The translations under genes were made by a program, and so were the position numbers. A DNA stretch of 64,000 bases, taken from NCBI GenBank assembly GCA_025642065.1, contig JAODUP010000271.1:195001-259000 (forward strand). The letters run 5' to 3'. Shown here piece after piece: positions 21,446 through 33,754 of this stretch. The notes under the pieces were generated by a model, which saw nothing but the letters and a program-made list of their open reading frames with translations, searched no databases and was not told the origin of the DNA. The stretch's first letter is position 1; every line of letters starts with the position of its first letter. The DNA comes from Paralvinella palmiformis. Lineage: Eukaryota; Annelida; Polychaeta; Terebellida; Alvinellidae.

Positions 21446-24400
21446 CTAAAAAAAAGGAGAAAATTTCAATAATAATTCGTTTGTACGTTAGTAAATACAG
21501 TGCTCCTTTATAATGAGACAACTAATAAGTTAGGTTTGATAATAAAAACAACAAATATAATTTAACACTACCATGATACATTACAAAATGTTACATCAGA
21601 ACTCTACAGCCTGTTTAAATGATGGCCTCTTAAAGAAATGAGACAAAGCGACAGATGAAACATCCCGCATACTTAGCCAGGTCAGAACTCAAATTTTTTC
21701 CTCAAACAAAAACACCGAAATACGTGACATATATTTATCTCTTGTTCTATCCAGCTCAAGGGACTTTCGACCGTTAGTTAAAATACACACGCTGGTCTGT
21801 CAGAACAATGGATTGATAAAGTGATGGTATATATTAAACTGTCAGAACAATGGCCTGCCAGCATCATGTTTGAATCAAGTTAATAACTAGCCGACAAAAA
21901 CCTAATAATTATACCTCATAAATGATGAATGCGCTGATACTAGGTACGAACTTAAGACATAATCCAGCTGTTACAAGTAAGTGAGTGGCTGATTTAGCCT
22001 CGCACAGAAGATATGGCCAAGATACAACTCCCTAAAGAAACTTCCCACAAACACAGGTATGACTCTGATTTGAACCCACAACCTGGAAGTTTCCACTGCA
22101 GTGTTCTAACCACTGCACCATAGGAGCATCATTAACCACTAAAATTAATGTCTATTATAAAAATATATATTGCTACATTAGTTGTATGTTACATGGCTTG
22201 TATGAGGTTGCGCGCCATTATAGAAGGGCATTATTTTTAACCACGTACATAAATAAAAAAGCCTTTTGGCAGGTCTAAAATTGTTACTTTACAGTAAGTC
22301 GGTGAGCCATTAGGTTAAAGCTTACCTCGTTTGGCAGTGAGCAATAATGGCGTGTTGCCAGTCTTTGTTGACGTATTACAGATGGCGCCAGCAGCTAGGA
22401 GCTCCTTAACGCACTCAAGACTACCTTCTTCAGCTGCTAGATGGAGAGCAGTTGTGTTGTCTAAGTCAACTGGAAACAGACAGCACAAATATGACATCAC
22501 ATAGTAATATCATTACATAACCTTAAATCAGTTTAATTCAGAAGCGCAGTGTTGAAACTGAAGACATTCTGTTGATGAATGTGTGGGCGTGTGTGCGTGC
22601 ACAAACATACACACAGGAATCCACTTTTAAAATTGCCATCTTGGGCACTAGAAACTTTGGGTTTAACCCCACCAGTTGATTTATTTAATGTTTAATATAT
22701 CCTTCACACAAATGCCTAACAGCTGGGAGGTGTTCTGGTGGAACACTGGTTAGAGCACAGCATCGCAAACTTTAAAGTTGTGGGTTCGAATCCAGCTCTT
22801 ACCCAAGTTTGTGGGATATGTTTTCCCTAGGGAGTAACCTTCTCCTGTATGTCCCAGGTGTGACTAGCCCCAGGCCTAAACAACCAAAACAAATTTGACT
22901 TAATCAACTCAACACCTTGATGAAGGACGAATGACTGATGGCCTCATTCAGCCATGATACTGGTCACAACAATGACACATCATCCTGTAGGGATTATCTG
23001 GAGGAGTGAGATGATCAGATCAAACATTCCATGGAAACAGATAACAGTCGGAATCCAAAGAGTAACTTAAAAAGCTGCATCATGGCGTGTTAACAAATAC
23101 AACTCTGGACAGCTCTCATCTGGGAATATATGGCTGAGTAGGCATTCACAGAGAAATGAGACGAACAAGTGGAAGACTTTGATTACTAAATGAAACACGC
23201 CCAAGAACACCAGTAGCACTGAGGTTAAATCTCATGATCTGGATGTCAGAAGGTGGAGAGGATCCTGAACCTTTTAAAGAATTGGGCATCTTCAGAAATA
23301 ATATATAATATATAATTTTATATTGTTATGTTTCAAGCTCAATGAAAATGAAGCTACAAATAAACATCGGATTATATGATGTTATTTGTGACAATTCCAA
23401 ATACAAAACAAAAACAAACTGTTGTTGAAAAGGCAGTGTTTATCCTGAATCGGATGATCTCTGAAGAAATGCAGAACAGCAATGTTATTGCCAGCTCAGG
23501 GCACACATCTCCTACTAAATGTGGTGCCGACAGACACTCTCAAACCAATTCCCAATGTTTTTCTTCAACCAGAGCTTGAAAACAGTTAGTGTACTTCTGA
23601 TACCAAACATACTGACGGGTGAAATTGACACAAAGGTACAGTTCCCATTAGTCGTACCTTTATTAACATTGGCTCCAGCCCTTAACAAAGCTGATAATAT
23701 TTCTGGTTGATCGCTTCTTGCCGCTAACATCAACGGCGTACGTCCGTGTGTTGTCTGAACATCAACGACGCAACCTAAATGTGTAAAGCATAAATGGGTA
23801 AATATGTTCGTGTGTGTGTGTGTGTGTGTGTCCACAGCATAATCACAGATCATTACTAAATTAGAATCTCATTTCACTTAAAACAACACTCCATTTCCCC
23901 CCTATTATTTACAAATGATGTTTCTATGGTTACCTGCAGACAACAACACCTCTACACAGGTTAGATAGCCATTAGTGGCTGCCCAGTGTAAGGCTGTTGC
24001 TCTGACACGAAATGTTGGCTTGTTTAGGTTACATTTTGCTGAGATCAACAACCTAGAAACACAGAAGAGACCATTAACATAGTAAAAATGAAGGTAACCA
24101 AAAAATCAGAACTATCCAGCCAGACATACAGATAGAGAAAACAGGTAGATGGATGAACAGATGGGCAGACAAACAGGTAAACGAAGGGGTGGATGAAATG
24201 GATGCACGATTATAATTCAACATCTTGATTAAACCTAATCTTGGTTTGTTCAATGTTAAATCAAAGTTGGAATAAGTCTACATTTTGGGCTCAGGTGAGG
24301 ACAAAGTATTTTTATTGCTTATTTGTTCACCAAATGCCAGAATAAAGCAGAATAAAAGCAGCGTATATAGCATTCAACACAAACTGCAAATTATTTCATA

Positions 24401-26259
24401 ATTTTAATATTTTTCAAGTTGAACTATTTTAGGGTTGTTATGTAAGCACAGAACTAAATAAATATCTCACATTTTAATATAATTATTATTATTATTACTA
24501 TTACTGTATCATGCTTATAAAGAAGATCTCAATCGAACAAACCTCAGCACACCGCAGTTGCCAAACTTCGCTGCGATGATAAGAGGTGTGAATCCACTGC
24601 CATCGTGAATATTAGGCAGGGCATTATGACGTAGAAGAACCTCAACACATTCATCACGTCCGAGCTCTGCGGCGAGGCACAACGCTGCTGAGAGATCCTC
24701 ATGACTGTAACTACGTTGACGGGTCAACAAATCCTGAAGTAGGTCGAGGTCATCTGTCTGGACTGCAGCACGAATTCTGTAAGAGAAGAAAATTATCATA
24801 ATCAGTTGATAGGCTACTGGCTGGGATACAAGTCGGTATTTTATTAAGAAACAAGTCAAGAACCCAATCTTTTATTTTCATTCAACAAAATACTACAATT
24901 AACCAATTAATAGCTTGGACGGCTATCGAGTTCTTACACATTATGTTCTAAAATGACAAAATATATTTTTCTATAACCACATTCCAGTATTTTAAGAGTA
25001 AAAGGAATCCAATACAGTGAGCTGGTAATTATAGTGGTAAAAATGTTATTTAATTTTACTTTGAAATTAAAATTTATAATTACTCTCGCACAGCATCCTC
25101 TCTAAAATGGAAATGGCCAATGCTGTTACTACGTAAAGTGTTAGTTTCAGTGTCTTCAGAATATATTCTATGATCTTCCATCACTTTTTTCAGCAATAAA
25201 GATTCTATGGCTTTTTTAGAACATGTTTATTTTCCGCACTATTTCATACTCATGGAGATGCTTTCTTGTTTACTTCAGCACCATTTCATTCCATGACTCA
25301 TTTCTAACTGGCCTGTATGTTTCCGTTTCTGATTGGCCCACATCATTTTCAAAAGCCTGTCAACTAGCTACAAAATGTGGCAGTTATAACCCTGAAATTT
25401 CTGTTGTGCTTATTCACTGTGAATCTATAATAATAATACAACATTTTATATAGCGCTCTATTTAACTGGATTAAAATTACCATAAAGCGCTTTACAGATA
25501 AAAGGAGTAGTTAAGCATGTACCAAGTACAGACTTTAAAACATTATAAACAATTTTTGATTTGTAATGTCAAAGAAATGCGTCTTAACGTTCTTCTTGAA
25601 CAAGTTGAGGGACTTGGACTGCCTAGTTATCATTGGTAAATTGTTCCACGGGGAGGCAGCTGACTTGCTGAAACAGTGATTTCCATAGGTTGTTGTACGT
25701 GTCTTTGGTACACATAGCAGGCAACCTGACTCCGATCTCAGGCGTACACTAGCTTCATCATCATTTCAGACGGGTATCAAAATACTGTACGTTCGACACA
25801 AACTACTGGATGTCGTAATAATTGAGTAACTCTCTTCTACTAATATTTTATAAAAGTAAGTCATTCAATACACAAAAACATAATTATGACATTATATTTC
25901 AATTTCGATTGATTTGTTATAACACTAATTATTTACTTTAAAAATTGTAATCTGAATTGTTAATTGCACATTCACAACTGACATTCGTGATGGCTTTAAC
26001 TGGTCAATAACATATTAGTGTATATATACCCAGGTATGGGTCTTCCACAGCTGGAAAAACATGGTGAAGTGGAATTTCAGAGGTGAAATTAATCTTTTAT
26101 TATTATTCACTTATTGGAATTTGTTTTAAATGTTACCAGCCTAACTTTAATTCGTGGAGGCAACAAATGTATCGTAACAGCTGCTTAACTCAATAGATGC
26201 CATGCAGGGAGGCTGATATATATTTCAGCATTGTACACCATTCTTGAAGGGGGTCGTAT

Positions 26260-26300
<41 letters not shown>

Positions 26301-29300
26301 CAGTCAGGCACCATTATTACAACATGGGTCAAATTCTGAAGAAGTTCTCACCTGAACACTTTTATATATCAACTACCAAAGTATATGATGAGGTCTGGCA
26401 CAAATGTTATGTTCCCTAAAATTATTTTCAAAGTTACACCATTCTGAAGTGCCAAGGGGTACTACCTCTTATTATACCTGTTTCGAAATCGCACCTAATT
26501 TACAGCCCTGTTTGAACCGTTATAACATTTTAATTAATTGGCATAGAGTCATGAAACTTTCAGAGCTGAAAGCTGTATCATAGGCAATCGTACAATAATA
26601 TGAAGCTAATGAATAAACTTATGGTTGTGCAGGTTAAGTCAAAATCTGGATTTGATCAAGTTCAACGGGTTTTTTTTCTACCAACTTTTCAAGTCAATAT
26701 CTTCAGAACCATGATAGTTAGCAACGTTTAAACTGTACAATTTCAATCTCTGTACTGAAGAGTAATAACAAAATGAATGGCAAGCATATACATATAACCT
26801 GTTCTTAGCCTAAAAATAAGGATCAAAGTTGGATGCCATCATCAGACATCCTCGTGGAAGTCAGCAACTTTGATGACCGAGACAAGCGGCCATTATAAAC
26901 TGTGTAATAATGAACTTAACCAAATTATAAAATGTTTTGAGAAACTTTAAAATGCACATATGGAACATTTTTATATTATTGGCAATGCAGGCAAACATAT
27001 TTATGCATAAAATAAATACTTGCACAATGTATATGTGCCTTTTTTTTATCAATTGTTATGTCTCAAGTCCCAAAATCTGCATATTTTGAAAATTACTTTT
27101 AGTGTGGAAGTGAATAATTTGTTTTCTCCTATCACTTATCCCACATGCTGACATCGGATGTGTTCATTAGAATCTCTTTCAACTGAAAATTAACTTTATA
27201 GAGCAATAACTTTCTTAAATTGAATTTGAATAGCCATTACATTCATTATGGGGGAAATCTTTTGCTTATAACTTTGTTTCCTAAAATTGCACAGAAAACA
27301 CAAATTTTAGTTTTTTTCAATCAAAATTGATTGTGATATGACCTAAACAGTGGATTTATGTGTTAGATTAATTAAAACATAGACGAGTGAGCACTAAAGG
27401 TACGAAGATCAGAACTCCATGAAAATTAAACAAATACCGTTCAAATACAGTCATTTTCTGCACTTTGATCAATGGCTTCTCAGGTGAAAGATGAAACCAT
27501 TAATTTAAATATCAAAGCTTTATTTACGTCAACGGGTAATCTATCATAACAATGCAGGCATAACCTGCTGTGAAATTTTCAGTATCCGCAGTCTTTGTCC
27601 ACTGTCATTTCAATGTCATTCTCCAGTCCATCTCATCATCACTATTGTCATCATCTATTTCAAAGTTTGGGATTACATCCCCCTCTTCCTGATCTTCCTC
27701 CTCTTCATCATGTGTCTCCTCTACATCTTCCTCATATCCAATTACTTTTTCCTCTACACTCTTACTATGTACTTCATTATCTCTCCATAAATTCACTACC
27801 AGCCACTGGTAGTTCAACTGTCTGATGTCTAGCCCTCTTTAATTTTGGCTCACTATCCATGAATCCAGATCTCCTCTTACCTTTTCTGCCTTTTAACCAT
27901 TCCGGATTGCAGGATCTGGATCAAACTTATCAACAACTGGACATGACAGCTGAATGGTCATCAGACCATTTATTGCTGTATTTTAAAATCAGTTAAGAGA
28001 TTAATCCACTGATAAAGAACTTGGATTAACCTACTTACATGTCTGATGTTACATAGACAGATTAGATTATAAGTAGATCTAATTCATAAATAAACAAAAA
28101 ACTAAATATAATATATACTATATGTCTCATATTTATACTGGCCTGCTTCAAACTGCCTTTCATAAAAATTAGATTTCATCATGTCCCATTCTGTCAAAGC
28201 ATCATCAATCTTAACATCACTATCTTCATATATGTCCTTGAAGTGGACTGTAATAACCTCAACATCACTGTCTCCAAAATCAATCCTATTATTGTTGTCA
28301 TGTGATGGCCAAGCAGTAAAATCTGCAATTCTTGTGGCTTCCACAACTTCATGTTTGGTGTCAACAAACCAGACTTTAAATGCACATATTATTTTCTTTG
28401 TGTAATTTAAAAAGTATAAAAATCTTTTAAATACCATAATTTTAATATGCGCATTAACTGACAATTGTTCAATAAAACGTCGCATACACATATGCCCATA
28501 CGGGGAGTTTGTCTCTGGGCAGCATTCAATATCCTTATTTGGAATCATCATGGATATTCAGTACTATCCTACCTTTGGACAATCAAATGTTTTCATTCGT
28601 AAGTTGTTTCTGACATCACCACTCTCTGCATGCATGCACTAAGCACAAGTACATAGGTGTGCCATCGCATAATTAATTTCTACCAGCACAAACAATTTAT
28701 GTATTATATGCAAGATAAAAATGGATTCTAGGCACCAAAAAAAAATTGCTTTTACCACAACATGTGCCAGTGTAAGCCCACTTTTCCATGCAAGGGATGT
28801 ATCAGCTCACTCATTTTACACAACAAATCCATGGTCAGGATATTGACGACCAATAACTTTGAGCCATTCACTGTTCATGAAAACCCGGAGCACATTTTTA
28901 TTATTTATTTGGCAGCATTCCAGAATAGTATTAAAAAGATGAACACAACGCTTGCATATGCACATAACTAAGTTAGATATCTTACAAATCTTACGTTAAT
29001 TTTTGTATTCTGCTTGATATAAATTGATAGTTTGTCAACTTTTAATTTTGGTACACTTGGCTCCTTCATTCATTTTACAAATCGCCATATTTTTAACAAA
29101 CACACATACTGGGGAAACACGACAAGAATTGGAGAACATAACGCTGAAATACCGCTGACGGATTTTAGGGTGTACAACTTTTGTCTTCGCTCAGAAGGTT
29201 TATTTACATATTCAGATAAAATGCAGGACACTGCTCATTCAGGAAGGCACGAATGTCAATTGTGATGTTGCCAGGTTATGCCAATTTGATTCATAACCGG

Positions 29301-31506
29301 AAGCATTGTCCTAGATTTGACGGAATATTGCCAGAAGTTATTTGTGGGTTTGTTCTTTGATATATCACAAGCTAATAAAAGATCGTGCACTTGATTATTT
29401 GTCAGGTAGCTGTTAGAATTAGCCTGTATCTCTGTACTGGTGTTTATTGTTTTGTCATTAAAATGGACAATAAACAAGCAGTTTGAATATTGTTTCCAAA
29501 TACCAAATTCAATTTGGGCATTAGTATGAGGAAAATACAATTAATTTAATGAACTAATTATCTTTGTCAACACCTGAATGGGCAACCAACATAAGATGTT
29601 TTATGTCCTCAGGGGGTCTTAAACATCCCCCTTTATTTTTAATAAATCAGTGGAGACGGCATCGCCATTTAATGTGGCCACCCACGATGTTGTGAGCCCA
29701 GAGATTTATCTCTGGAAAAGTTTCGACCTCTTGCTGGGATCGAACCTGTGACCCTTGGCACCAAGTGCCGGGTGCTTAACCACTAAACCACCAGAGCTCA
29801 CTGGTTGACTATAATATGGCTGATTGTATTATATTATATACAGGGTTGTCAGGGGTTTTACACAGACGTTTAATTAACAGTTATTAATGTCAAGTAAAAC
29901 AACAGGTTTTTACACCAACCTGTAAAAAACTCAATTTAAACAAAATACAGCTATAAAATAGTAAAATTATAAAAAAATATATTATATTATTATATTATAG
30001 AAAGTTTGAAATAATACTGTGATTAATATTATTTGATATCCGGCCTTCAGTCATGTAAGTGCAAAAAGTGTGGTCATCAGCAAGCTAACAGTGCTGTCAG
30101 AATGCAAGGCCACTGCACAAAATGTTCAATGGATTCAGTTTCATCAGCATCAATTGAGTGAATATCTTCCAACTTTGGAAATGTTCACACTAAAATGCAC
30201 AATCCTCTAGGCAACAGTAAAACTTTAAGATGGTATTCTGTTATAGGATTCTCAGAGGCAGCGTTGAATTAGACTATTAACTGTTCAGATGGACGATATT
30301 CACTTTGTGTACAGAAGAACGATAAATGTCATTATTTTGCTATATTTCTAGTGCTCATGTACAAATTCACGTGTCAAATATTGTGAAGTGTTAATAAAAA
30401 TTACTGTATGTTAAAGATAGTGTTTCCACGAGTACAAAATTGTCAGACCAAGTAACCGTAAGACATTAACTGGACCGTGACCAGTTAACCGTAGGCATTA
30501 TTGCCCCATACGATGGTGAGCAGGTCATTCTCTATTAACAGTTAGACTTTACTTATGGCCAGCCTAGTGAGTCACCAATCATTAAGTGCTACATAAATAG
30601 GAATTTCTTTGAGTCAAAATACTACTACATGTACCCCTAAAGTGAAATGGCCGACAAACAGCAGCATGTAAAATATGAAAAACAAAAAGAATGAGCAACC
30701 ATGTCGGCCATTTTTAGGTCAAAAGGAGAGAGGGTCACATGATCACCACAGTACCATAGTAATTTATTTGGACATGTGGATAATAACAATCTGACTGGGG
30801 GATAGGTCATATTTTTGGTGGAGTGCTCAGTCCCAGGTCAAATTATTTACCAAATAGATCAACATAATTTTCAAAAAAGGGAGTAAAAAAGAATCTCATC
30901 GAGGAAGATTGAAATTAAGGGGCCAATATGAGCCAGCTTCAAAAGGGTCAGGATCAAATCCACTGAGCATACCTGGAGTTTATCATATAGATAGTAGCCC
31001 CATGGGGGTGCAGTCACTAACGTGTGTATGTAATATGCTAACATGAAGACAATACCAACTATATATTGACGCTTTGACATAGTATCACGTGCATATGTGG
31101 CACTATGTCAAATATTTCTGCATACATTTTGTCAACTACGGTAAACAGACATTTACAAGGCTGAATGATGAAAAACAAATGTTTGACATATATACCAGTT
31201 AACCGAGTATTGATTATATGACCGGTTATTTGCTTAAATCGGACCATGACCGGTTAACAATGTAAACAATAGTGAAAGACACTATCGCATATAAATGTGT
31301 TGAACACCACCCACTAAGACTAGCAGAATTGGCTTATAGTTATAATGAATGACATTTTTGTGCAGTTATTGACAGTTTTTTACAATGTAATGTAAAAAAA
31401 AAAAAATTACAATAAAAAACACAACCCTGATTATACAATTAATCAAATACATGATATAGGCTAATTGCTGTTCTGAATGTATTGTATTATATAATTCATC
31501 AAATAC

Positions 31507-31539
<33 letters not shown>

Positions 31540-31659
31540 ATGGCATAATCATACCTGTTGAACCCTGTTCTGATTGTATTGTATTATATAATTAATCAAA
31601 TAACTGTTTATAATGGTAGAACCATACCTGTTCTGTTTGTATCCCTGGACATTCAGCAT
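20502..31659 (-). CDS. ASB3-like ankyrin-repeat and SOCS-box protein, six coding exons
   Basis: Exons, in order of transcription: 31659-31628, 24776-24543, 24052-23934, 23774-23658, 22469-22326 and 21445-20502. All five junctions are GT-AG with matching phases, giving 529 residues (human ASB3 has 518). Ankyrin repeats fill residues about 12-480 with motifs such as GRTPLMLAA, TALHLAAEEGSLECVKELL and GMTPLMLACSGEHKECVEILL. The C-terminus (485-529) is a SOCS box: SLISQCRWLIRRLLG matches the elongin-binding BC box and LPLP at 509-512 the Cullin-5 box. Family knowledge: ASB proteins recruit substrates to Elongin B/C-Cullin5-Rbx2 ubiquitin ligases, with the ankyrins choosing the substrate. An acidic loop at 356-379 interrupts two repeats. 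The ATG at 31659 follows an in-frame TAA nine codons upstream. Assignment to ASB3 rather than another ASB rests on length and the tail and is tentative. Confidence 0.88.
22010..22135 (-). mobile_element. SINE family D, minus orientation, in ASB intron 5
   Basis: AAACTTCCCACAAACACAGG, then reversed B box (TTTGAACCCACAACC) and reversed A box (GTTCTAACCACTGCACCA). Lies between ASB exons at 21445 and 22326. A smaller fragment of the same family lies at 21640-21700. Confidence 0.7.
22326..22469 (-). CDS. ASB-like coding exon (ankyrin)
   Basis: 144 bases, phase 1 at both ends. Acceptor TTTCCAG and donor CGAG|GTAAGC. Encodes DLDNTTALHLAAEEGSLE and the start of the next ankyrin (GNTPLLLTAKR), which the terminal exon completes. 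Confidence 0.9.
22718..22925 (+). mobile_element. SINE family D, best preserved copy
   Basis: tRNA-like head: A-box region (ACACTGGTTAGAGCACAG), B box (GTGGGTTCGAATCCAGC), followed by GTTTGTGGGATATG and TTTTCCCTAGGGAG, then CCAGGTGTGACTAG. Lies in the ASB intron between exons 22469 and 23658, opposite to the gene's direction. Typical of a tRNA-derived SINE rather than a tRNA gene, because the acceptor stem cannot close. Confidence 0.75.
23658..23774 (-). CDS. ASB-like coding exon (ankyrin)
   Basis: 117 bases, phase 1 to phase 1, a symmetrical exon of 39 codons carrying one ankyrin unit (THGRTPLMLAARSDQPEIL). Acceptor CATTTAG, donor AAAG|GTACGA. Confidence 0.88.
23934..24052 (-). CDS. ASB-like coding exon (ankyrin)
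   Basis: 119 bases, phase 2 at the start and phase 1 at the end. Acceptor TGTTTCTAG, donor GCAG|GTAACC. Encodes an ankyrin unit with ATALHWAATNGYLTCVEVLL. Too short to stand out as an open frame, but the phases fit both neighbours exactly. Confidence 0.88.
24543..24776 (-). CDS. ASB-like coding exon (first ankyrins)
   Basis: 234 bases, phase 2 to phase 2. Acceptor TTCTCTTACAG, donor CTGAG|GTTTGT. Encodes the first ankyrin units (LCLAAELGRDECVEVLL, GFTPLIIAAKFGNCGVLR). Confidence 0.88.
25426..25800. mobile_element. Diverged interspersed repeat sharing the GCGCTTTAC motif
   Basis: TTTTATATAGCGCTCTATTT and AAAGCGCTTTACAG resemble the start of SINE family B (15700, 57171), but the rest (GTTGAGGGACTTGGACTGCC, AATTGTTCCACGGGGAGG) instead matches 8290-8510. 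It may be a composite or a larger relative. Located in ASB intron 1. Confidence 0.5.
25801..27600. other. AT-rich part of ASB intron 1
   Basis: Contains a CA run at about 26261-26293. The small open frames have no recognised similarity. No SINE head or terminal repeat pair was identified. Confidence 0.4.
27605..28551 (-). pseudogene. Possible relic of a transposon-derived protein
   Basis: Two - strand frames: 28551-28102 (about 149 residues, with the pattern DVEVITVHFKDIY followed by LTEWDMMKSNFYER) and 27817-27605, preceded in part by FDPDPAI and ending in a strongly acidic stretch. The EW..xK pattern and FDPDPAI vaguely recall ZNF862/hAT-type transposase-like proteins of invertebrates. This is a weak impression, and the frames do not join into one protein. 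It lies in ASB intron 1 on the same strand. Confidence 0.3.
28678..29460. repeat. Dispersed repeat, copy 1
   Basis: 29035-29460 matches 40040-40229 plus 41012-41215 in the same orientation (shared blocks include TTTTACAAAT..CAACATTTTTAACAAA, GGATTTTAG, TTGTCTTCG, TTTGATTCATA.CCGGAAG and GTTAG.ATTAGCCTGTA). 28678-28711 matches about 40011-40042, and 28712-29030 is extra sequence in this copy. No protein recognised. Confidence 0.7.
29598..29802 (-). mobile_element. SINE family C, minus orientation
   Basis: Right end, reversed, is a tRNA-like head: GAGCTCTGGTGGTTTAG, then CACCCGGCACTTGGTGCC and B box GGTTCGATCCC. The body (GGAGACGGCATCGCCATTTA) continues to a tail with CCTCAGGGGG. Matches 62828-63200. 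Confidence 0.8.
29803..31430. other. ASB intron 1, AT-rich with ACCGGTTAAC-like motifs
   Basis: ACCAGTTAACCG and related motifs occur at about 30463-30493 and 31193-31252 and may be the ends of an old element of about 0.8 kb. No transposase or gene recognised between them. Confidence 0.35.
31430..31627. repeat. Tandem duplication beside the ASB first-exon donor
   Basis: A block with CTGTTCTGAATGTATTGTAT, ATAATTCATCAAATACCTG and CATACCTGTT occurs twice, about 31467-31560 and 31565-31634, with a TA run inserted in the left copy (31511-31538). On the - strand both copies contain CAG|GTATG, so the splice donor region has been duplicated. Confidence 0.7.
31628..31659 (-). CDS. ASB-like first coding exon
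   Basis: 32 coding bases, ten codons plus two bases (MLNVQGYKQN). Donor AACAG|GTATGG. Joined to the exon at 24776 it restores an AGA codon in phase. An in-frame TAA lies nine codons upstream of the ATG. The 5' untranslated part probably begins at 31908, after a strong acceptor (TTTTTTTATTCACAG, AG at 31910-31909). Confidence 0.75.
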
Positions 31660-32039
31660 AGTGTCAGTGAATGAGAAAGTCCTATGTTATATGGATCACA
31701 GTTATTAAGTCCATCACCTGGAGGTAAACATGGATTGCTGTCAGCAGTTAGTATAATCCTGACAGATGTTAGCAGCAGATAGCGAAGAAAACACAGTTGG
31801 GTACACACAGAGTTGCCCCCGATGCTGATTTCACAGGATAATATGTTACGTCATCACTCATAAATTTCAAATGGCTTGTTAAATCCGGGCACATTCTGAC
31901 ACACTGAACTGTGAATAAAAAAACAAAACGTCAGTCAATATAACAGATTAAGACAGATCTACTCATCTAGTCTATAAAATAGGTTATGTCAGCAGAAGCG
32001 GTGAAATGTTATTGGTTTACAGCTATTAATTCTGCGCAC

Positions 32040-32205
32040 ACATGTTCAAGGCTAAATGGGCCAAAACAACCTCAAACAACTAATGAGGCACAGTGAACGA
32101 TAAACCACCCTTCAGACTTAAGATAGATCAGGATTTCAACCTCGGTGTTATAACTATGATGCCAAATACACTACCAGTTAGAGATCCCTGGATATGACGG
32201 CCAAT
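32040..32205 (-). mobile_element. Degenerate SINE family A, minus orientation
   Basis: AAGGCTAAATGGGCC, AAACCACCCTTCAGA and CACTACCAGTTAGAGATCC follow the family-A order but the B box is mutated (TTTCAACCTCGG). Confidence 0.5.
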
Positions 32206-32326
32206 CTTTGAGCTAGGCCGCCTTTTAGCGACATTGACCCACAAAAAGACACCACACGACCCTGGTTTTTCTGACGCACGGGTCGCCATATCGTTACTTG
32301 AAGATGCGCCGCTAATAATCAATTAC

Positions 32327-32520
32327 CTGCCTTGGCTTTTCTTCGTGATTTTGCTTTGGGCAAGTCTACTCGAACCGAATATTCCCGAAGGATCTCTGCC
32401 GCAAAACAGTATATTTATGAATGAAACACGCACTTCGTACTCTGGCTTGTTTTACTACGGGCTTGTGATTGGCCAGTCAGTTAACGTAAACGCTGTATTA
32501 GCGTTTTCCGCGTCGGTGAG
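32327..32520 (-). promoter_or_regulatory. Candidate promoter and untranslated first exon of the ASB gene
   Basis: On the - strand a donor AAGGCAG|GTAATT lies at 32327/32326. Upstream of it is a less AT-rich, CpG-containing block with GGCCAATCAC (a CCAAT-type box, about 32467-32476). This donor could pair with the acceptor at 31910-31909. An inference from sequence signals only. The + strand frame 32234-32572 over the same block has no recognised similarity. Confidence 0.4.
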
Positions 32521-33504
32521 TCAATGTGACAGCTGCGTTGATCTAAGTTGGGTTTCTCGAAATCACGACTGATTAATGGTACTCAAAGTGATGATGTTTG
32601 TTAATTAAATACCTGCTGATAATTGACCATATATAAATCTATTGGCATGCTTTTCTTTATGCGCACTGACAAAATAGCCCTTGGATAACAACAGCACACA
32701 GACACAAATGACGTGTGGTGGTGGGGCTAAAGCTTACTTTCGTAAATTAAGACCGCTAAGAGTAAGAATCTGTGTTAGATATCACATGCCGCACGAGGAG
32801 TCGATAATTGCATTGCAATCACGTGGCGGGGGTGATTATTGAATTAATGGAGGGGCTAAGAATTTATTATAATCTATAAAGCCAAAAATAATATGCTAGC
32901 TATCAATCTACAATGTTTTTATAACAATAGAAGAAATACATTCAAATAGGAAATTTTAATGTAAAATTTTGTAAGACGAAAAGAAAGTTAATGCCAATCA
33001 GTATTATGTGCATTAAGTTACGGAACAAATTAGATGCAAATGTTCGCAATGTTAAAACAATTAATATTGTTAAGCACATAATTAAGAATATGTTCATTTC
33101 TTTATATGACTGATACCGATGCTGAGGTTTGTGTCGTAATTTTATTTACTGTTCAAATACAAATAACATATATGACATAATTGATAATATGTACAATAAT
33201 ATGTTATTCCTACAATAATTAATTATTTCAAAATTAAACTTATATGGATTTGTTGTTTCATATAATCCACATGTTTTTTATTTTTCAATTTGTCATGAAT
33301 GTTTTAATGGTATGTAAGTGGGATGTATTATATAAGCAGTGCTTCAAGCAAGTGATGAATTGATCAATTAATCGTGATGTAACAGTAGATCCAATTATGC
33401 GAAGGAAATGTATTTATTTAGCCACAAACAGATTATCCAGTTCCCGTTTGAATACAGTTGCTGTCATCAATTATCTAGCTTGAGGGTCCACATTGCAAGG
33501 AGTA

Positions 33505-33754
33505 CGGACAGTTATTCACCCGGACAGTTGCTCACCTGGACGCTTGCTCATCAAGCAGATGAAAAAGTAGACACTTGCTCACCAGTTAATTTTTAATGAG
33601 AAAAAATAAAAAAATAAAATGATTTTTAATTCAGAAATATATTTCTTAGTATCCTATTACCTATATAATTATTGGGATGAATATTACCAAGTATTAAGGA
33701 ATTTACTGGTGAGCAAGTGTCTGGGTGAACAACTGTCTGGGTGAACAACTGTCC
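33505..33754. mobile_element. 250-bp MITE with repeated inverted ends and TA target site
   Basis: Left end GGACAGTTATTCACCC, GGACAGTTGCTCACC and GGACGCTTGCTCA. The right end, reversed, reads GGACAGTTGTTCACCC, AGACAGTTGTTCACCC and AGACACTTGCTCACC. So each end has three tandem sub-repeats of about 16 bases. TA dinucleotides flank both sides (33503-33504, 33755-33756), typical of Tc1/mariner-type insertion. It has no coding capacity. Confidence 0.75.

Noticed and set aside
30460..31255. DNA transposon bounded by ACCGGTTAAC-like motifs
   Set aside because: The motifs are short, partly palindromic and repeated in both orientations, so no consistent pair of ends could be defined.
32234..32572. 112-residue + strand frame as a gene
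   Set aside because: No recognised similarity. The region fits better as the promoter and untranslated exon of the minus-strand ASB gene.
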